A stretch of DNA of 63,356 nucleotides from CAZJAD01 sp964543855. GTDB lineage: Bacteria > Electryoneota > RPQS01 > DYHQ01. Below are positions 17,484 to 28,400 of this stretch, one piece after another. Position numbers and translations under genes: made by a program. The stretch lies in the NCBI GenBank assembly GCA_964543855.1, contig CAZJAD010000003.1, positions 1 through 63,356 of the forward strand, written 5' to 3'. Every line of letters begins with the position of its first letter. Position 1 is the stretch's first letter. The notes under the pieces were generated by a model. The model was not told where the DNA came from and made no database searches. It saw only the letters and a list, made by a program, of their open reading frames with translations.

Positions 17484-18580
17484 GGCTCTGGGCTGTTATC
17501 AAGAAGGAATTCCTTCACATCTTGCGCGATCCCCGCTCGCTGGCGATCATTGTTCTGATGCCGCTTCTGATGATTTTCATCTTTGGTTATGCGATTGACC
17601 TTGACTTGAAGAGCATTCCCATTGCGGTGGTTGACGGTGACCGCACAGCCGCTTCACGCAGCCTCGTATCTTCCTTCACCGAATCCGGCTATTTCGAAGT
17701 GCGGTACTACTTGGATAACGCGGCAGACTTTGAACATTTCTTTCGGGCGGGAAGAATCAAGGGGGGATTGACAATTCCTCGCGGCTTTGCGAAGTCTGTG
17801 GCCACCCAGTTTGAGACACCGGTGCAGGTTATCGTCGATGGCTCGGACGGGAATGTCGGGCAGACAATTCTCCATTACAGCGAGGCTGTTCTTGCCGATT
17901 ACAGTGTGCGAAGCGGTCCGCGCCAACTGCAGCCGCTGGTGGAGCTGCGTCCCCGCTTCTGGTACAATGAATCCCTTGAGTCGGTCAATTTCATTGTTCC
18001 GGGACTTGTCGCGATTATTCTGATGATGGTCTCGGCGCTTCTGACTTCGATTACGATTGCTCGCGAAAAGGAAACCGGAACCCTTGAGCAGCTTCTGGCC
18101 GCGCCCGTTCGTCCGATTGAGATTGTCATTGGCAAGGTCATCCCATACATTGCTTTGGCACTTCTGGACGGCCTGATCATTATCGGCGCGGGTTTGTTGA
18201 TCTTCGGCGTGCCGTTTCGAGGGTCGCCGGCCCTGCTTTTGGCAGGAACTCTCATCTATCTTTTTCCTTGCCTGGCCCTCGGACTTCTTATTTCCACACT
18301 CGCCAAGACACAGCAAGTTGCAATGATGCAAGCCTTGATTATCACCATTCTGCCTTCGGTGATGCTTTCCGGTTTCATCTTTCCGGTGGCGAGCATGCCG
18401 AAATTTCACCAGTTTCTTTCCAGCATCATCCCGGCCACCTACTATCTGCGCATTATCCGTGGGGTCCTCTTGAAGGGTGTCCATGCGGCGGCGCTCGCTC
18501 CCGACGCCTTGATTCTTCTTTGTATCGGTATGGTGCTGATGGTCGTAGCGGTGAAGAAGTTCAAAATCAAACTTGATTGA
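17480..18580 (+). CDS. ABC-2 type exporter permease (YbhS-like)
   Basis: The 366-residue permease starts at GTG overlapping the ATPase stop. One N-terminal membrane helix (LAIIVLMPLLMIFIFGYAI) is followed by a periplasmic domain of about 140 residues and five more helices from about residue 170, with the ABC-2 motif REKETGTLEQLLAAPVRP between helices. The MLSGFIFPVASMP motif before the last re-entrant part is typical of this family. It is expected to form a heterodimer with the next permease. Confidence 0.92.
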   Translation: MRLWAVIKKEFLHILRDPRSLAIIVLMPLLMIFIFGYAIDLDLKSIPIAVVDGDRTAASRSLVSSFTESGYFEVRYYLDNAADFEHFFRAGRIKGGLTIPRGFAKSVATQFETPVQVIVDGSDGNVGQTILHYSEAVLADYSVRSGPRQLQPLVELRPRFWYNESLESVNFIVPGLVAIILMMVSALLTSITIAREKETGTLEQLLAAPVRPIEIVIGKVIPYIALALLDGLIIIGAGLLIFGVPFRGSPALLLAGTLIYLFPCLALGLLISTLAKTQQVAMMQALIITILPSVMLSGFIFPVASMPKFHQFLSSIIPATYYLRIIRGVLLKGVHAAALAPDALILLCIGMVLMVVAVKKFKIKLD

Positions 18581-18583
18581 ACC

Positions 18584-19699
18584 GTGCTGAAACACCTTCT
18601 TCGAAAAGAGTTCAGGCAAATCTTCCGACAGCGTGAGATGGTGGTGATTATTTTCTTCATGCCGGTTGTTCAGCTTCTTATCCTCGGCTACGCCATCAAT
18701 CTGGATGTGAAACGAATCGAGCTGGCCGTTTTTGACCAGGACCGCACCGAGCTCTCTCGCGCGCTTGTCGGCAAGTTTGGGGCGAATAGTTATTTCGAGC
18801 CGGTGGCGATGGAAGATCAGGACGCGGCATCGCTTTTGGATGCGGGGCGAGCGGATATCGTTGTGAAGATTCCACGCAATTTCGCCCGTGACGTTGGCGC
18901 GCGCTACAACACGGAAATTCAGATTCTTGCAGACGCCGAGAACTCCAACATCGCCAGCATTGCTGTCGGCTACACTCAGGGGCTTCTGCGCCAGTTCTGG
19001 ACGGGTGAGGTATTTCGGAAAGTGAAGCTGCAACCTCACCTGCGGCAGGCTTTGCACCTGGTCAGCCTCCGTCCGCAGGCGTATTACAATCCTGAGCTCG
19101 TGTCCGTTTTCTACATGGTGCCGGGCATTGTGGTGGTGCTTCTGACTGTCATCACGACATTGCTTACGGCGCTTGGAATTGTGCGCGAGAAAGAGATGGG
19201 CACGCTCGAACAGCTTATGGTGACTCCCATCGGCAAATTCCACTTCATCGTTGGCAAGACGCTTCCCTTTGTCATCATCGCCTTCATTGAAATGTCCGTG
19301 GCGCTTCTTGTGGGCACGGTTTGGTTTGGGATTCCGTTCCGGGGCAGTCTCGCGCTCCTGGCATTGGCGGCTCCCCTGTTTCTGTTGACGACGCTGGGCG
19401 TGGGACTCTTTATTTCGACGATTTCGGGTACGCAGCAGCAAGCGCTCTTCTTCGCCTGGTTCTTCATGGTTTTTGGGATGCTTATGTCGGGTTTCTTCAC
19501 ACCCATCGAGAACATGCCCCGAGTCTTCCAACTCCTCACCTATGTCAATCCCCTCCGGTACTTCATGACCATCATCCGCGCCGTTTTTCTTAAGGACAGC
19601 GGGGCGCAGGACCTGGCCGGTGAAATTCTTGCCCTGATGGTCTTCGGCCTTGTCATTTTTTCGCTCGCGCTTATGCGATTTCGCAAGAGGATCGTGTAG
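18584..19699 (+). CDS. ABC-2 type exporter permease (YbhR-like)
   Basis: The 371-residue permease starts at GTG 3 bases after the first permease. It has the same plan: an N-terminal helix (VVIIFFMPVVQLLILGYAI), a periplasmic domain, then helices from about residue 175, with REKEMGTLEQLMVTPIG and MLMSGFFTPIENMP matching the paralogue. It is the last gene of the exporter operon. The next gene is more than 200 bases away and starts a different unit. Confidence 0.92.
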   Translation: MLKHLLRKEFRQIFRQREMVVIIFFMPVVQLLILGYAINLDVKRIELAVFDQDRTELSRALVGKFGANSYFEPVAMEDQDAASLLDAGRADIVVKIPRNFARDVGARYNTEIQILADAENSNIASIAVGYTQGLLRQFWTGEVFRKVKLQPHLRQALHLVSLRPQAYYNPELVSVFYMVPGIVVVLLTVITTLLTALGIVREKEMGTLEQLMVTPIGKFHFIVGKTLPFVIIAFIEMSVALLVGTVWFGIPFRGSLALLALAAPLFLLTTLGVGLFISTISGTQQQALFFAWFFMVFGMLMSGFFTPIENMPRVFQLLTYVNPLRYFMTIIRAVFLKDSGAQDLAGEILALMVFGLVIFSLALMRFRKRIV

Positions 19700-19927
19700 A
19701 AGACATCACGCTACGCGTTCCAAGTCGACTCGCCTCCCTTTCAAACACTCCTGTATAAAATCTCTTTCCGTGCCAGTTTAAGTTGTTCAGAAACACGACA
19801 TCGACGGGTGCACCTTGTTGTATAGAAGTCTATAGCGAGGTGAAGATGCCTTGTCGATACGCTGGCTCCTCCGCTTGGGGATGGCCCTATGCTTGCAGCA
19901 GACAGGGCGATCACCACGGAGGAGGAA

Positions 19928-22213
19928 ATGGCGTCTGAACCTGAGACAAAAGAGCTTCTTGAGCCACTGCGGGCATTTCTTGAGACCTTTTCCGACGAGC
20001 TCGCACAACAGAAGTTTATCCCGGCCTTCCGGGAAGAAATTTCTCAACTTCGCGGGGCCTTCGAGGACCTGACACGAAGCCAAGAGACCCTCGAACAAAT
20101 CGCCCACGGTGTGGACCGCCTGCGGGAGGTTTTCGCGCCAGCAGGCACGCGACTCCTCGAGCGGGTCAAGGACTTGGAGCAAACCCTCGCCCAGAATGTG
20201 GAGCAGCTGCAGAGTTATGCCGGCGAGGTTCTGGCCAATCTCCAGAAAACCCACGAGGAGCTGGAAGGGTCGCTGAGGAGTGAAGCGGGCCGAGTCCAAG
20301 AGTCGGCCAAGGCCAGCCGAGAGGTGCTGACGCAGACGGTGGCTGATGTGGAGAAGCGACTTGCGGATCTGCGCGGCCCCTTGGCGTCGGCGGATACCGA
20401 CCGGAGCCCGGAAGAGCAAAGTCGCGACGCCAACTTGCAGACGCTCTTTGAGGCCATGCGGGGTGAACTCGAAGAGAAGTGGGAGCGCGTGCATTCGCTT
20501 CTTCAGGAAGGCTTGGCTGGCACGCGACAACCCAGCGAAGAACACCTGGAAAGAATTGCCGAGACTGTGAGAGAAATTGCCAGTGGCATTGGTCCACAGG
20601 TTCGGCAGGAGATTGATGCGGCCCTCTCTGCATTGCAGGCGCATATGCAAGCGGTTGCAGAGCAGACGGTCGACTCTGGCGATAGCAAGAAGAAGGGCGG
20701 TGCAAAGGGGCGAGCTCAGGCTCCCACGGGAAGGGACGAGTTGCGCGCGGAGCTGGCAACCGGTCTGAGACCGCTGGCCGAGAAGATCACCGATTTGCAC
20801 GAAAGTTACCAGGCGGACCTTGCCAAAGCCCAGCAGGGGCTACGGCCGATTCTCCTGAAACTGTCACAAGAGGCTTCGGAACGGGAGGAGAAATCAGAGC
20901 ACGCCTTCGCCAGCATGGCGGAATCTCTGTCGCGTCTGGAAAAACTTGCGCGAGAGACCCGTGAGTCGGGAGCGCAATCAAGTCCGGCACTGCAGTCGTT
21001 GGCCAACCTCGTCGGTCAGCACAAAGACGAGTTTGAACGATACGCATCCAATCAGTCGGTATTCTGGGAGAAATTCGAAGCGCAGATTGCGCATGCCCAC
21101 GACTCAGTGTTGGCTGCGTCGGACAGGGTGCAGAGCGAAAATGCGGCTCGCTACCAGCGGATCGAGGATGGTTTAGGCGCGCTCCCGGAGGCTTTTAGAG
21201 CAAGCCTCCAGGCGGATCGTTCCGAAGTCGAAGCGCTCCTTGATCGCTTCTCCGGCGAGTGGAAAGAGCAATGGACGAGTAACCTGAGCGATATGACGGC
21301 CAGACTCGGCCAGCTCGAAGAGAGCATTACGGGTCAGCTTGCGGATTTCTCTGCGGCACAAGCCAGCGAGAGTCAGGCACGGCAGGACGCCGCCCAAGCT
21401 CTGACGGCCGACTTCGGCCGGGTTTCCGAAGAGATCGCTGAGATTCGCTCCGCCCAAGAGGCCAGTCCTGGTATTCTCAAAGAGGCGATTAACAGTGGTT
21501 ATGTGGAAACGCAGCAGAAACTGGGGCGTGTCATCGACGCTGGCTATGACAAATTCATTCAGCAAGTCGCCACCGTCCCACAGAACCTCGAGCGCTATGC
21601 GAACCTTCTGGAATCACTCCACCAAAGCGATGAACTGTCGTTGAATTCCATCGCCGCAGACTGCAAGAGCATCCTGAAAGTCGCTGGCGAGGAATTCGAC
21701 GATCTCAAACAGAGCTATGAAGCGGTCAAGAAGGTTTTCGTGCATATCGAGCGCAAACTGGAGCGGCAGTATGGCGAGATTACTGGGGTACAGCAAGTCA
21801 CCGACGGTCTTGAGAAATCGATCCAAACCGTTGGAGACAACTTGCGTGAGGCCCACGCTTGGGTCACCGAATTTCTTCACGGCCAGAGCGCGCAGACGAC
21901 GGATCTGGCGGCGCGTTCGGCGAAACGGTTTGATGAGGTAGCTGAATCGGTCCAGAATGTGCGCGAGGATATTGAACGTCTGCGCCAGAATGTCCTGGCT
22001 CCGCTGCAGCGAGAGTTCACCGACTTTGTAACGAGCAAATTCGAGTTCATGGAAAAGGGTCTCACCGACTACCATACGGGCCTGAAGAGCAACCTTTCGG
22101 CCCGGCTCAGACAAGAGAGACATGAGCGCCGCAAGAGCATGATCTGGCTTCTCATGCTCGTTGTCGTGGGAATCATCATGCAGCTTGTGATATACTACGT
22201 CACTAAGAAATAG
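19928..22213 (+). CDS. Large tail-anchored coiled-coil protein of unknown function
   Basis: The 761-residue acidic protein is almost entirely heptad-like coiled coil, rich in Glu, Gln, Leu, Ala and Arg, with a low-complexity Lys/Gly hinge (SKKKGGAKGRAQAP) near residue 260. It ends in one membrane helix (WLLMLVVVGIIMQLVIYYV) followed by TKK, so it is a C-terminally anchored protein with a long rod in the cytoplasm. The ATG at 19928 is chosen because GGAGG lies 5 bases ahead; an in-frame ATG at 19889 has no ribosome-binding site. I recognise no family. It is probably co-transcribed with the nucleotide-binding-like gene 61 bases downstream and may act with it as a filament, tether or stress-sensing module. 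Confidence 0.75.
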   Translation: MASEPETKELLEPLRAFLETFSDELAQQKFIPAFREEISQLRGAFEDLTRSQETLEQIAHGVDRLREVFAPAGTRLLERVKDLEQTLAQNVEQLQSYAGEVLANLQKTHEELEGSLRSEAGRVQESAKASREVLTQTVADVEKRLADLRGPLASADTDRSPEEQSRDANLQTLFEAMRGELEEKWERVHSLLQEGLAGTRQPSEEHLERIAETVREIASGIGPQVRQEIDAALSALQAHMQAVAEQTVDSGDSKKKGGAKGRAQAPTGRDELRAELATGLRPLAEKITDLHESYQADLAKAQQGLRPILLKLSQEASEREEKSEHAFASMAESLSRLEKLARETRESGAQSSPALQSLANLVGQHKDEFERYASNQSVFWEKFEAQIAHAHDSVLAASDRVQSENAARYQRIEDGLGALPEAFRASLQADRSEVEALLDRFSGEWKEQWTSNLSDMTARLGQLEESITGQLADFSAAQASESQARQDAAQALTADFGRVSEEIAEIRSAQEASPGILKEAINSGYVETQQKLGRVIDAGYDKFIQQVATVPQNLERYANLLESLHQSDELSLNSIAADCKSILKVAGEEFDDLKQSYEAVKKVFVHIERKLERQYGEITGVQQVTDGLEKSIQTVGDNLREAHAWVTEFLHGQSAQTTDLAARSAKRFDEVAESVQNVREDIERLRQNVLAPLQREFTDFVTSKFEFMEKGLTDYHTGLKSNLSARLRQERHERRKSMIWLLMLVVVGIIMQLVIYYVTKK

Positions 22214-22274
22214 CTGAAACACTCTCGGCTACGGAATTCTGCACTATTTTGGCGAGGGAATCGGAGGCGCATCC

Positions 22275-23481
22275 GTGAAGCAGAAGGACCTCGATAACGC
22301 GAGTATTCGCCCGCTGACACGGTCGGCACAAAAGGCTCTGGAATGGCTCCGCGCGCTTCTGACCTACGCCGAGAAACGGGTTGCTGATGCTTCAGGCCCA
22401 AGCGTCAATGAAATCCTTGCCCGGTGTGAGAAAGCGGGTTGTTCACTCCATGAACTGACACGATACGAGACCGAGCGGTCAGCCACTCCCGCACTTGTGC
22501 TCTTCGGCGGAGACCGACAGCTTGCGGAACGTCTGGCACGCTCACTTTCTCTCGACGTTACCTTTGGTGAGACGAAAGCCCCGAATGTCGTCTGGGAAGT
22601 GCAGGCCGGTGCACGCGAGAGTTGGGCTTTGCGCTACAACAGTTCGAAACGCCGGATTTCCGCCGGGGCACTGGAGGCTTTTCTCAAGACGGGTGTTGCC
22701 GCCGGGGATTTGGTGACAATCTGCCGGACTGTTCAAGGGAGTTCTCCTTCGAATTGGCGATTCATCTGGGTGCCGTTGCCGATTGAGCTTGATGCACATT
22801 GGGCAACACCGGAAGGCATCGGGATTCTGGTTGCGCAACACGCGTCGGTTATTGTCTCTGACGATGTCGCCCAGGGGCTTGCGGCGGATNNNNNNNNNNN
22901 NNNNNNNNNNNNNNNNNNNNNNNNNNNNNNNNNNNNNNNNNNNNNNNNNNNNNNNNNNNNNNNNNNNNNNNNNNNNNNNNNNNNNNNNNCTCAGTGCTCT
23001 GGCTGCGAAGCTGGATTTGCCAAAGCTTACCCTTGCTGAGGACCATACCTCATGGACCGCCGATAATCTGGCGGCGAGACTTGAGGCCGTGCTGACCGAG
23101 AAGAGTGCCTTTGTCGTGAAGAAAGGGCGCTCGCGAGGCGCAAGTTCTGGCCGATCATCCGGTGCTCAGGAAGAACGCAAGCGTCGAATCGATGAAGCAT
23201 GCGCCTGGGTTTCGACGGCGCTTGAGGCAAGTTGGGCTGAATGGTGCGCGGACTTCTTTGCTGGCATGAAGAAGCGCACGGAACAGGCATTGGAGACTTC
23301 GATCGTCGCCAGCGGCCAACCGACCGTTCCGCAGTTACAGGAGAAAGTTGCCGGAATGGATTCCATCACCGCGGCTCTCTATGGAGAAGAGGAATCCGCC
23401 GCTGTACGTACGAACACCTTTGTACGGCGCTTGCTCCAGGATTTCACCCGCCAGAAATGGTTGCGTCCGGCGCATACATAG
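22275..23481 (+). CDS. Protein resembling a degenerate P-loop/dynamin-like GTPase, interrupted by an assembly gap
   Basis: The gene starts at GTG with GGAGG about 8 bases ahead and reads 205 codons to the N gap; after the gap an open frame (starting LSALAAKLDLPK) continues to a stop at 23481. The two halves are in different frames only because the N run is a placeholder of arbitrary length. The N-terminal part has a helical region, then PALVLFGGDRQLAERLARSL, which lies where a P-loop would be but lacks the GK[ST] triad, and later RFIWVPLP and ASVIVSDDVAQGL, resembling switch and base-recognition strands of dynamin-like GTPases. The C-terminal half is helical with a basic RKRRIDEA segment. A pseudo-GTPase partner of the coiled-coil protein upstream is possible; no function is assigned. 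Confidence 0.6.
22890..22989. other. Scaffold gap of 100 N inside a gene
   Basis: Exactly 100 N, a placeholder length. The flanking bases (ending gcggcggat, resuming ctcagtgct) show no overlap, so unlike the second gap some real sequence is missing here. The coding frame changes across the N run, so the true gap is not 100 bases if the gene is intact. Confidence 0.95.
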
Positions 23482-23617
23482 TCGCCCTCATGCGCACCGG
23501 CATGTCATTTCCCGCCTTGTTTCTGTTTCTCCATCCCTCCCCTTGACTTTCTTGAAGCTTTTGCCGAAATTTAAGACGAGTGAATCGTCCAACCGCTTCC
23601 TAACGGATTCTTCCTGC

Positions 23618-25453
23618 ATGCGTCGCGCCTTGGTTACCTCTCTCTTGCTGCTTCTCGGTAGCCGCCCCATGATCGGAGGTCTGAATCTCTCCGATTACGA
23701 GCAATGGCAACGCTACAACGGGTACCGGATCAATGTCATCGAGTTTCCCGGCATCCAAAGTTTCCGGCGGGCGGAGCTTCTGGCGCGCATGGCCACAGAA
23801 AAACCACCCTGGATTCGACGCTATTTGCCCGTCGCCAAGCGTCCCCTGTTTCTCGCGGACGACTTCGCCGCCGATATTGTCCGGCTGGAGCGCTTCTATT
23901 CCCGACAAGGGTTCCACGAGGCGAATATCAAGGGGGAACTCATTGACCAGGGCGATGCCATCAAACTCAAAGTGCACATTGAAGAAGGCGAGCCGACGCT
24001 CCTGCGCCACTATACCCTCCAGTTTGGCAGCGATCCGGATGTTGGCACGGATTCGGTGCGTTTGGCACCCTTGTTGGCTATCGGTATTGGCCGTCGTCTT
24101 TCAGAGGACGCCGTCCGGGCCTCGCGCGATACCATCTTGTATGTTCTTCGTGAAATCGGTCATGCTAAAGCACGAGTCGATGTCGAAACAGAGATTGACA
24201 CGGCGGCGCGAGTAGGTGAAGTCCACTTCACCTTGTACCCCCGTCACTACTGCTACTTCGGCCCAACCGAGGTGGTCGGTCTCCGGCGCGTCTCGCGCGA
24301 GGTAGTGCGGCGCGAATTCGAATACGAGGAGGGTGATGGATTCAATCCCCAGAAACTCATCGATACGCGGCGGCGCATCTATCGTCTGGAGCTCTTCAGC
24401 TCCACGTTAATTGACGCGGACACAAGTGTCTCAGAGAACATTCTTCCGGTTCGAATACAAGTGCAAGAAGGGCGACGCTACCGGTTACGCCTTGGCGTCG
24501 GATATGATTCTGAAGAAGAGGCTCGGAGCCAGATCGAGTGGACGGATCGCAACTTCATCGGGCGAGGGAGACGACTTCAAGGTAGCGGTAAGGTGTCAGC
24601 GATTGTGCGCAAGGCAGAGATGCGGCTCTTCTGGCCGCATTTTCCCTATGATCCCACCAATGTCGTCATCGGCCCTCGGTGGCAATTGGAGATTGAGAAG
24701 GCCTACCGACTGGAGACGATCGGGTTTACAAATGTGATTTCGGCCGAGCCGTTGCGATATGTTACCCTGCGTGTTCTTCATGAGCTCGGCTACGCCCGGC
24801 GCTCCGGGTCGCCGGATACATCCGCTGCTCCTCCGTCTCGCTACCCGCGTTCGGTGGAGACGGTCAGCCTCTACTGGGATACGCGGGACAGTCCGCTGCT
24901 GCCTCGAAAGGGCCACCTTTTGGGGATCGAGCTCTCCGAACAAGGGCTTTTCTGGAAGACACAATATCGCTGGATGAAGGGAATTGTCTCTGGCAGGTTC
25001 GCGCATCCTGTTGCCGATCGTACGGTGGTCGCGGGCAAGCTTGTCGTATCACTCATGGCGCCGGTTCAGGGAGAGAAAGTGACCCCGATTGAAGACCGCT
25101 TGTACTTGGGTGGGGTGACATCCGTGCGGGGATGGCAACGCCGGATGCTTTCGCCGCGCAGTTCCACTGAGCCGGGCACTCCAGTCGGAGGAGATGCTTC
25201 CCTGGAACTGGCCGTGGAGCTGCGCCGTGATATATGGGGACCGTTGGGGCTGGCATTCTTCTGCGATGCAGGCCGAGTGTGGGAAGAGCGCTCCCAAGTT
25301 ACGCCCAGCGATTTGTTGCCATCGGCGGGGTTTGGGATCCGTTTCCTGACGCCTGTGGGACCGGTGCGCACCGATTTCGCCTGGCAACTGCGGCCCAATC
25401 CCTATGGTGAGTCGACATGGAATTGGCATTTCTCCATCGGTGAAACCTTCTAA
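23618..25453 (+). CDS. TamA/BamA-type Omp85 outer-membrane assembly protein
   Basis: The 611-residue protein has a signal peptide (RRALVTSLLLLLGSRP) and POTRA-like repeats in the first 290 residues (FYSRQGFHEANIKGELI, EEGEPTLLRHYTLQF, ENILPVRIQVQEGRRYRLRLG). A surface-antigen barrel with the diagnostic lid motif LYLGGVTSVRGW (VRGW corresponding to the conserved VRGF/Y) follows, and it ends in FSIGETF with a terminal Phe. The start is set by the signal peptide; the long upstream extension overlaps the previous gene and has no coding character. Next to a TamB-like gene it should be the TamA-like outer-membrane partner of a translocation and assembly or lipid-transfer module. Confidence 0.88.
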   Translation: MRRALVTSLLLLLGSRPMIGGLNLSDYEQWQRYNGYRINVIEFPGIQSFRRAELLARMATEKPPWIRRYLPVAKRPLFLADDFAADIVRLERFYSRQGFHEANIKGELIDQGDAIKLKVHIEEGEPTLLRHYTLQFGSDPDVGTDSVRLAPLLAIGIGRRLSEDAVRASRDTILYVLREIGHAKARVDVETEIDTAARVGEVHFTLYPRHYCYFGPTEVVGLRRVSREVVRREFEYEEGDGFNPQKLIDTRRRIYRLELFSSTLIDADTSVSENILPVRIQVQEGRRYRLRLGVGYDSEEEARSQIEWTDRNFIGRGRRLQGSGKVSAIVRKAEMRLFWPHFPYDPTNVVIGPRWQLEIEKAYRLETIGFTNVISAEPLRYVTLRVLHELGYARRSGSPDTSAAPPSRYPRSVETVSLYWDTRDSPLLPRKGHLLGIELSEQGLFWKTQYRWMKGIVSGRFAHPVADRTVVAGKLVVSLMAPVQGEKVTPIEDRLYLGGVTSVRGWQRRMLSPRSSTEPGTPVGGDASLELAVELRRDIWGPLGLAFFCDAGRVWEERSQVTPSDLLPSAGFGIRFLTPVGPVRTDFAWQLRPNPYGESTWNWHFSIGETF

Positions 25454-25486
25454 GAAGCTTAGACAGATGGTCGAGAAGGCCGGACA

Positions 25487-28400
25487 ATGACGCGGCGAAA
25501 GAGAAGACATTACGGGTGGCTGATCCTGCTGGGAGTGATCGTGCTCCTGTTTGTCTTTGCACTCTTCGCGCTCTTTTCGCGCCCCGTGCAGACGGCGCTC
25601 GCGCATCGCGTACTGGCCTCGGTCAATCGCGGGTTGAACGGCCGCATCGAGGTCGGAGCCGTCGATGTGTCGCCCTCCGGAGTTTTCGATATCATCGCGG
25701 CAAGCCTGGTCGGTGCGGATGGGCCAGTCCTGCAGGCAGACCGCGTACGAGGACGCATACATCTTTTCTCACTACTGAATCAGTCGTTGGACCTTGATTC
25801 GATCATCATCGAGGGGTTACGCGCAGACATTAAGATCGATAGCAGTGGCAACCCGAATGTCGCTGACATTTTTGCCGGACCATCGCCAAAAGAAGAGGTG
25901 ACGGAACCGGGAGAACCTTGGCGTGCTCATATCTGGCGGATCGAAATTTCGAGCGAGGCAGTGAATCTCCGGCAGGGGACGGATACGCTCTTTGAGACGA
26001 AGCAGCTGCATGTTTCGGCATCTGTCGGTCTGGAGCCCACCTGGCTGGCTGTGCACAGGCTGGAGGTGGAGAGCGACGGCCTTGCCTTGAGTGGTCGCGG
26101 AACCTGGCCGCTGACTGAGAGAGAGACAGGGGCGGGAAAGGTCGCTGTCTCAGCCACGACACAGAAGTTGCGGCCACTGCTGGGATCAGTGGCGTGCATG
26201 GATACGATTCAAGCGCTGCTCTATTATGAGCTGTCAGACTCCCTCGATGTGCGCCTCGCGCTTGACTGGTTACCACTGGGCGCCGTGACGGCAGCGGCAA
26301 CGGTTGCCTGGCCAATCGAGCAGCCAACGGGCTCTGTGAACGGTCGCTTCTTCGGATTGCGCCCGGAGTATTTGGTGCGCGAGATGGAGCACCCGGTGTG
26401 GATCAACGGAGCGTTCGATCTTCGAGGAACCGGATCATCTCTCGAGACCGCCGACATTGACGGGCAATTGACCCTTCGGAATTCGGACTACGGGCCATAT
26501 GAAATTCATCGAGCTGACCTCGAGTTCGTCTGGCGTGAGGTCGGATTGAGATTGAGGGGAAAGATTCATTCGAGTAGCGGCTCAGCGACGGTGGCTGTGC
26601 GCGGGGCCGACCTGTTCACGGCGATGCCTCACTACGAAGGTGAGATCACCGTGCGAGGGCTGCGAGTGCAGGATTTTGCTCCCACCGCGCCGCCGGACCT
26701 CATGCCACTGGATGGCTCGCTTCGTGCCGAGCTGCACGGCACTCCACCTTTCGGAAGTGAGGGTGCGGTCGAGGCAGCGCTTGCGCCGACAACCTTTCGC
26801 CGTTTTGCGGCAGATACCCTCGTCGTGCATGCGGCATGGCACGGCCGATCTGTCGAAGTCTCTCGCTTATACGCTTCGTACGGAGGCATTTCAGTCGAGG
26901 CCGAGGGTGCTGGCATATTGGACAGCGCTTTCCATGTCCACACCGAGCTGCAAGTGAGCGATGCCCATGAGTTGGCCTCCGAGCTGCCGATTCCGAGCGA
27001 TGTGGCCGAGACAATCATGGGAGCGCTCTCGATCACAACGGATGCCGATTTCAAGCTCACCGCGCAAGGACTCTCTGAATTCAAAGCCCGTGGGCGGCTG
27101 GACGGGCAATCGCTCGCCGGAGGTCCATGCTCTGCTCGCCAGATGTCGATGTCCGTGGATTCCTTTACTTTTTCGCCCTTGTTTGCTGCGGGGAAGGTTG
27201 TGCTTTGGGAGGTTTTGCTTGCAGGTCACCAGGCAGATACGGTGACACTCTTCTTCGAAGGCACGCCGGAAACCCTTGCCGTGAACCTCGCGGCTGCACT
27301 CCCGCAAGATTCCCTGCGTTTTCAACTGGAAGGTGTCTTCACGCAGGACAGTTCAGAGGGATTCATTGCTGATTTGCATGCTCTGGAGGCGGAAGTGCTC
27401 AGCCATCGCTGGGCACTCCAGAAACCGGCTCGGATTGCTCTGGGTGAGACTCAGTTTTCATTGACCGATTTCGATCTCAGGTCGGATGTCGGTGCCCTGC
27501 ATGCTATGGGCCGGTTGTCCGCTGAGGGGCAACAGGATTTCGTTGTTGACCTTTCGGATTTTCAGATTGCGCGGATTCGTGAGAACCTCCCTGTTCCAGA
27601 TGCAATAGTATCAGCGCATGTGCACATCTCGGGACTTGGCCAGTTGGCCGTTGCACGCTTCGATGTCGCTGCTGAAAGCCTTCGCTGGGATGAGAAGGCG
27701 TGGCTGGACCTCGTGATCGTCCATGGCGAACTCGAAGGAGACTCGCTCGCGGTGCGCGGGCTGGCAATCTGGCTGGGGGATACTCTGGCGGTGTTCACAG
27801 GCAGTCTGCCGATGACGCTCTCGTTCTCCGAGGGACTGAATCTCTGGCGCGACAAGCCGGTGGCGGGGCACCTGCGAGTCTACAGACAGCCGCTTCCTAA
27901 GTTGCAGCCATTCCTACCGTGGGGCGTCAGCGTCGGTGGATCGGTGGAAGCCGAAGTGGATGTCTCCGGAACACTGCAGCAGCCTTACTGGCAGGGGAAC
28001 TTTGTGGTGGAAGACGGTTTGTACGAGGATGTTGTCCATGGCGTTCGGTACGAAAAGATCTACCTGAAAGGCTCTTGGCGAGGCGATACTCTGCTCGTTG
28101 AGCAGATGAAAACCACGGCTGTCGGCAAGGCCGAAGGCCATGGCGGGGCGGTGATGGCTTTCCCTCTGCCGAAGAGCTTGGATCTTCGCGCAACTTTCAA
28201 GCGATTTCAAATTGTGAAGCGTGCGGATCTCCGAGCGAAGATAACGGGCGATGTGGAGGTCGAGGGACCGCTTCTGGGACTTCGTGCCAACGGAAATCTC
28301 ACAATAGACGAATTGCGCTATCGCATTACATCGGCGACCACGAAATATGTCGAGCCAATTGACTTGGAGAGCGAGCTGGCCAAGTTGCGCGGCGATACGG

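Noticed and set aside
17654..19531. 625-codon open frame on the minus strand antisense to the two ABC permeases
   Set aside because: The peptide is a His/Asn/Gln/Arg/Lys-rich shadow of GC-rich codons, without ribosome-binding site or family features; the plus strand encodes two clear permeases.
19821..19834. Short palindrome TATAGA-AG-TCTATA before the coiled-coil gene
   Set aside because: Six-base arms in AT-rich sequence are expected by chance; no promoter element lines up with it.
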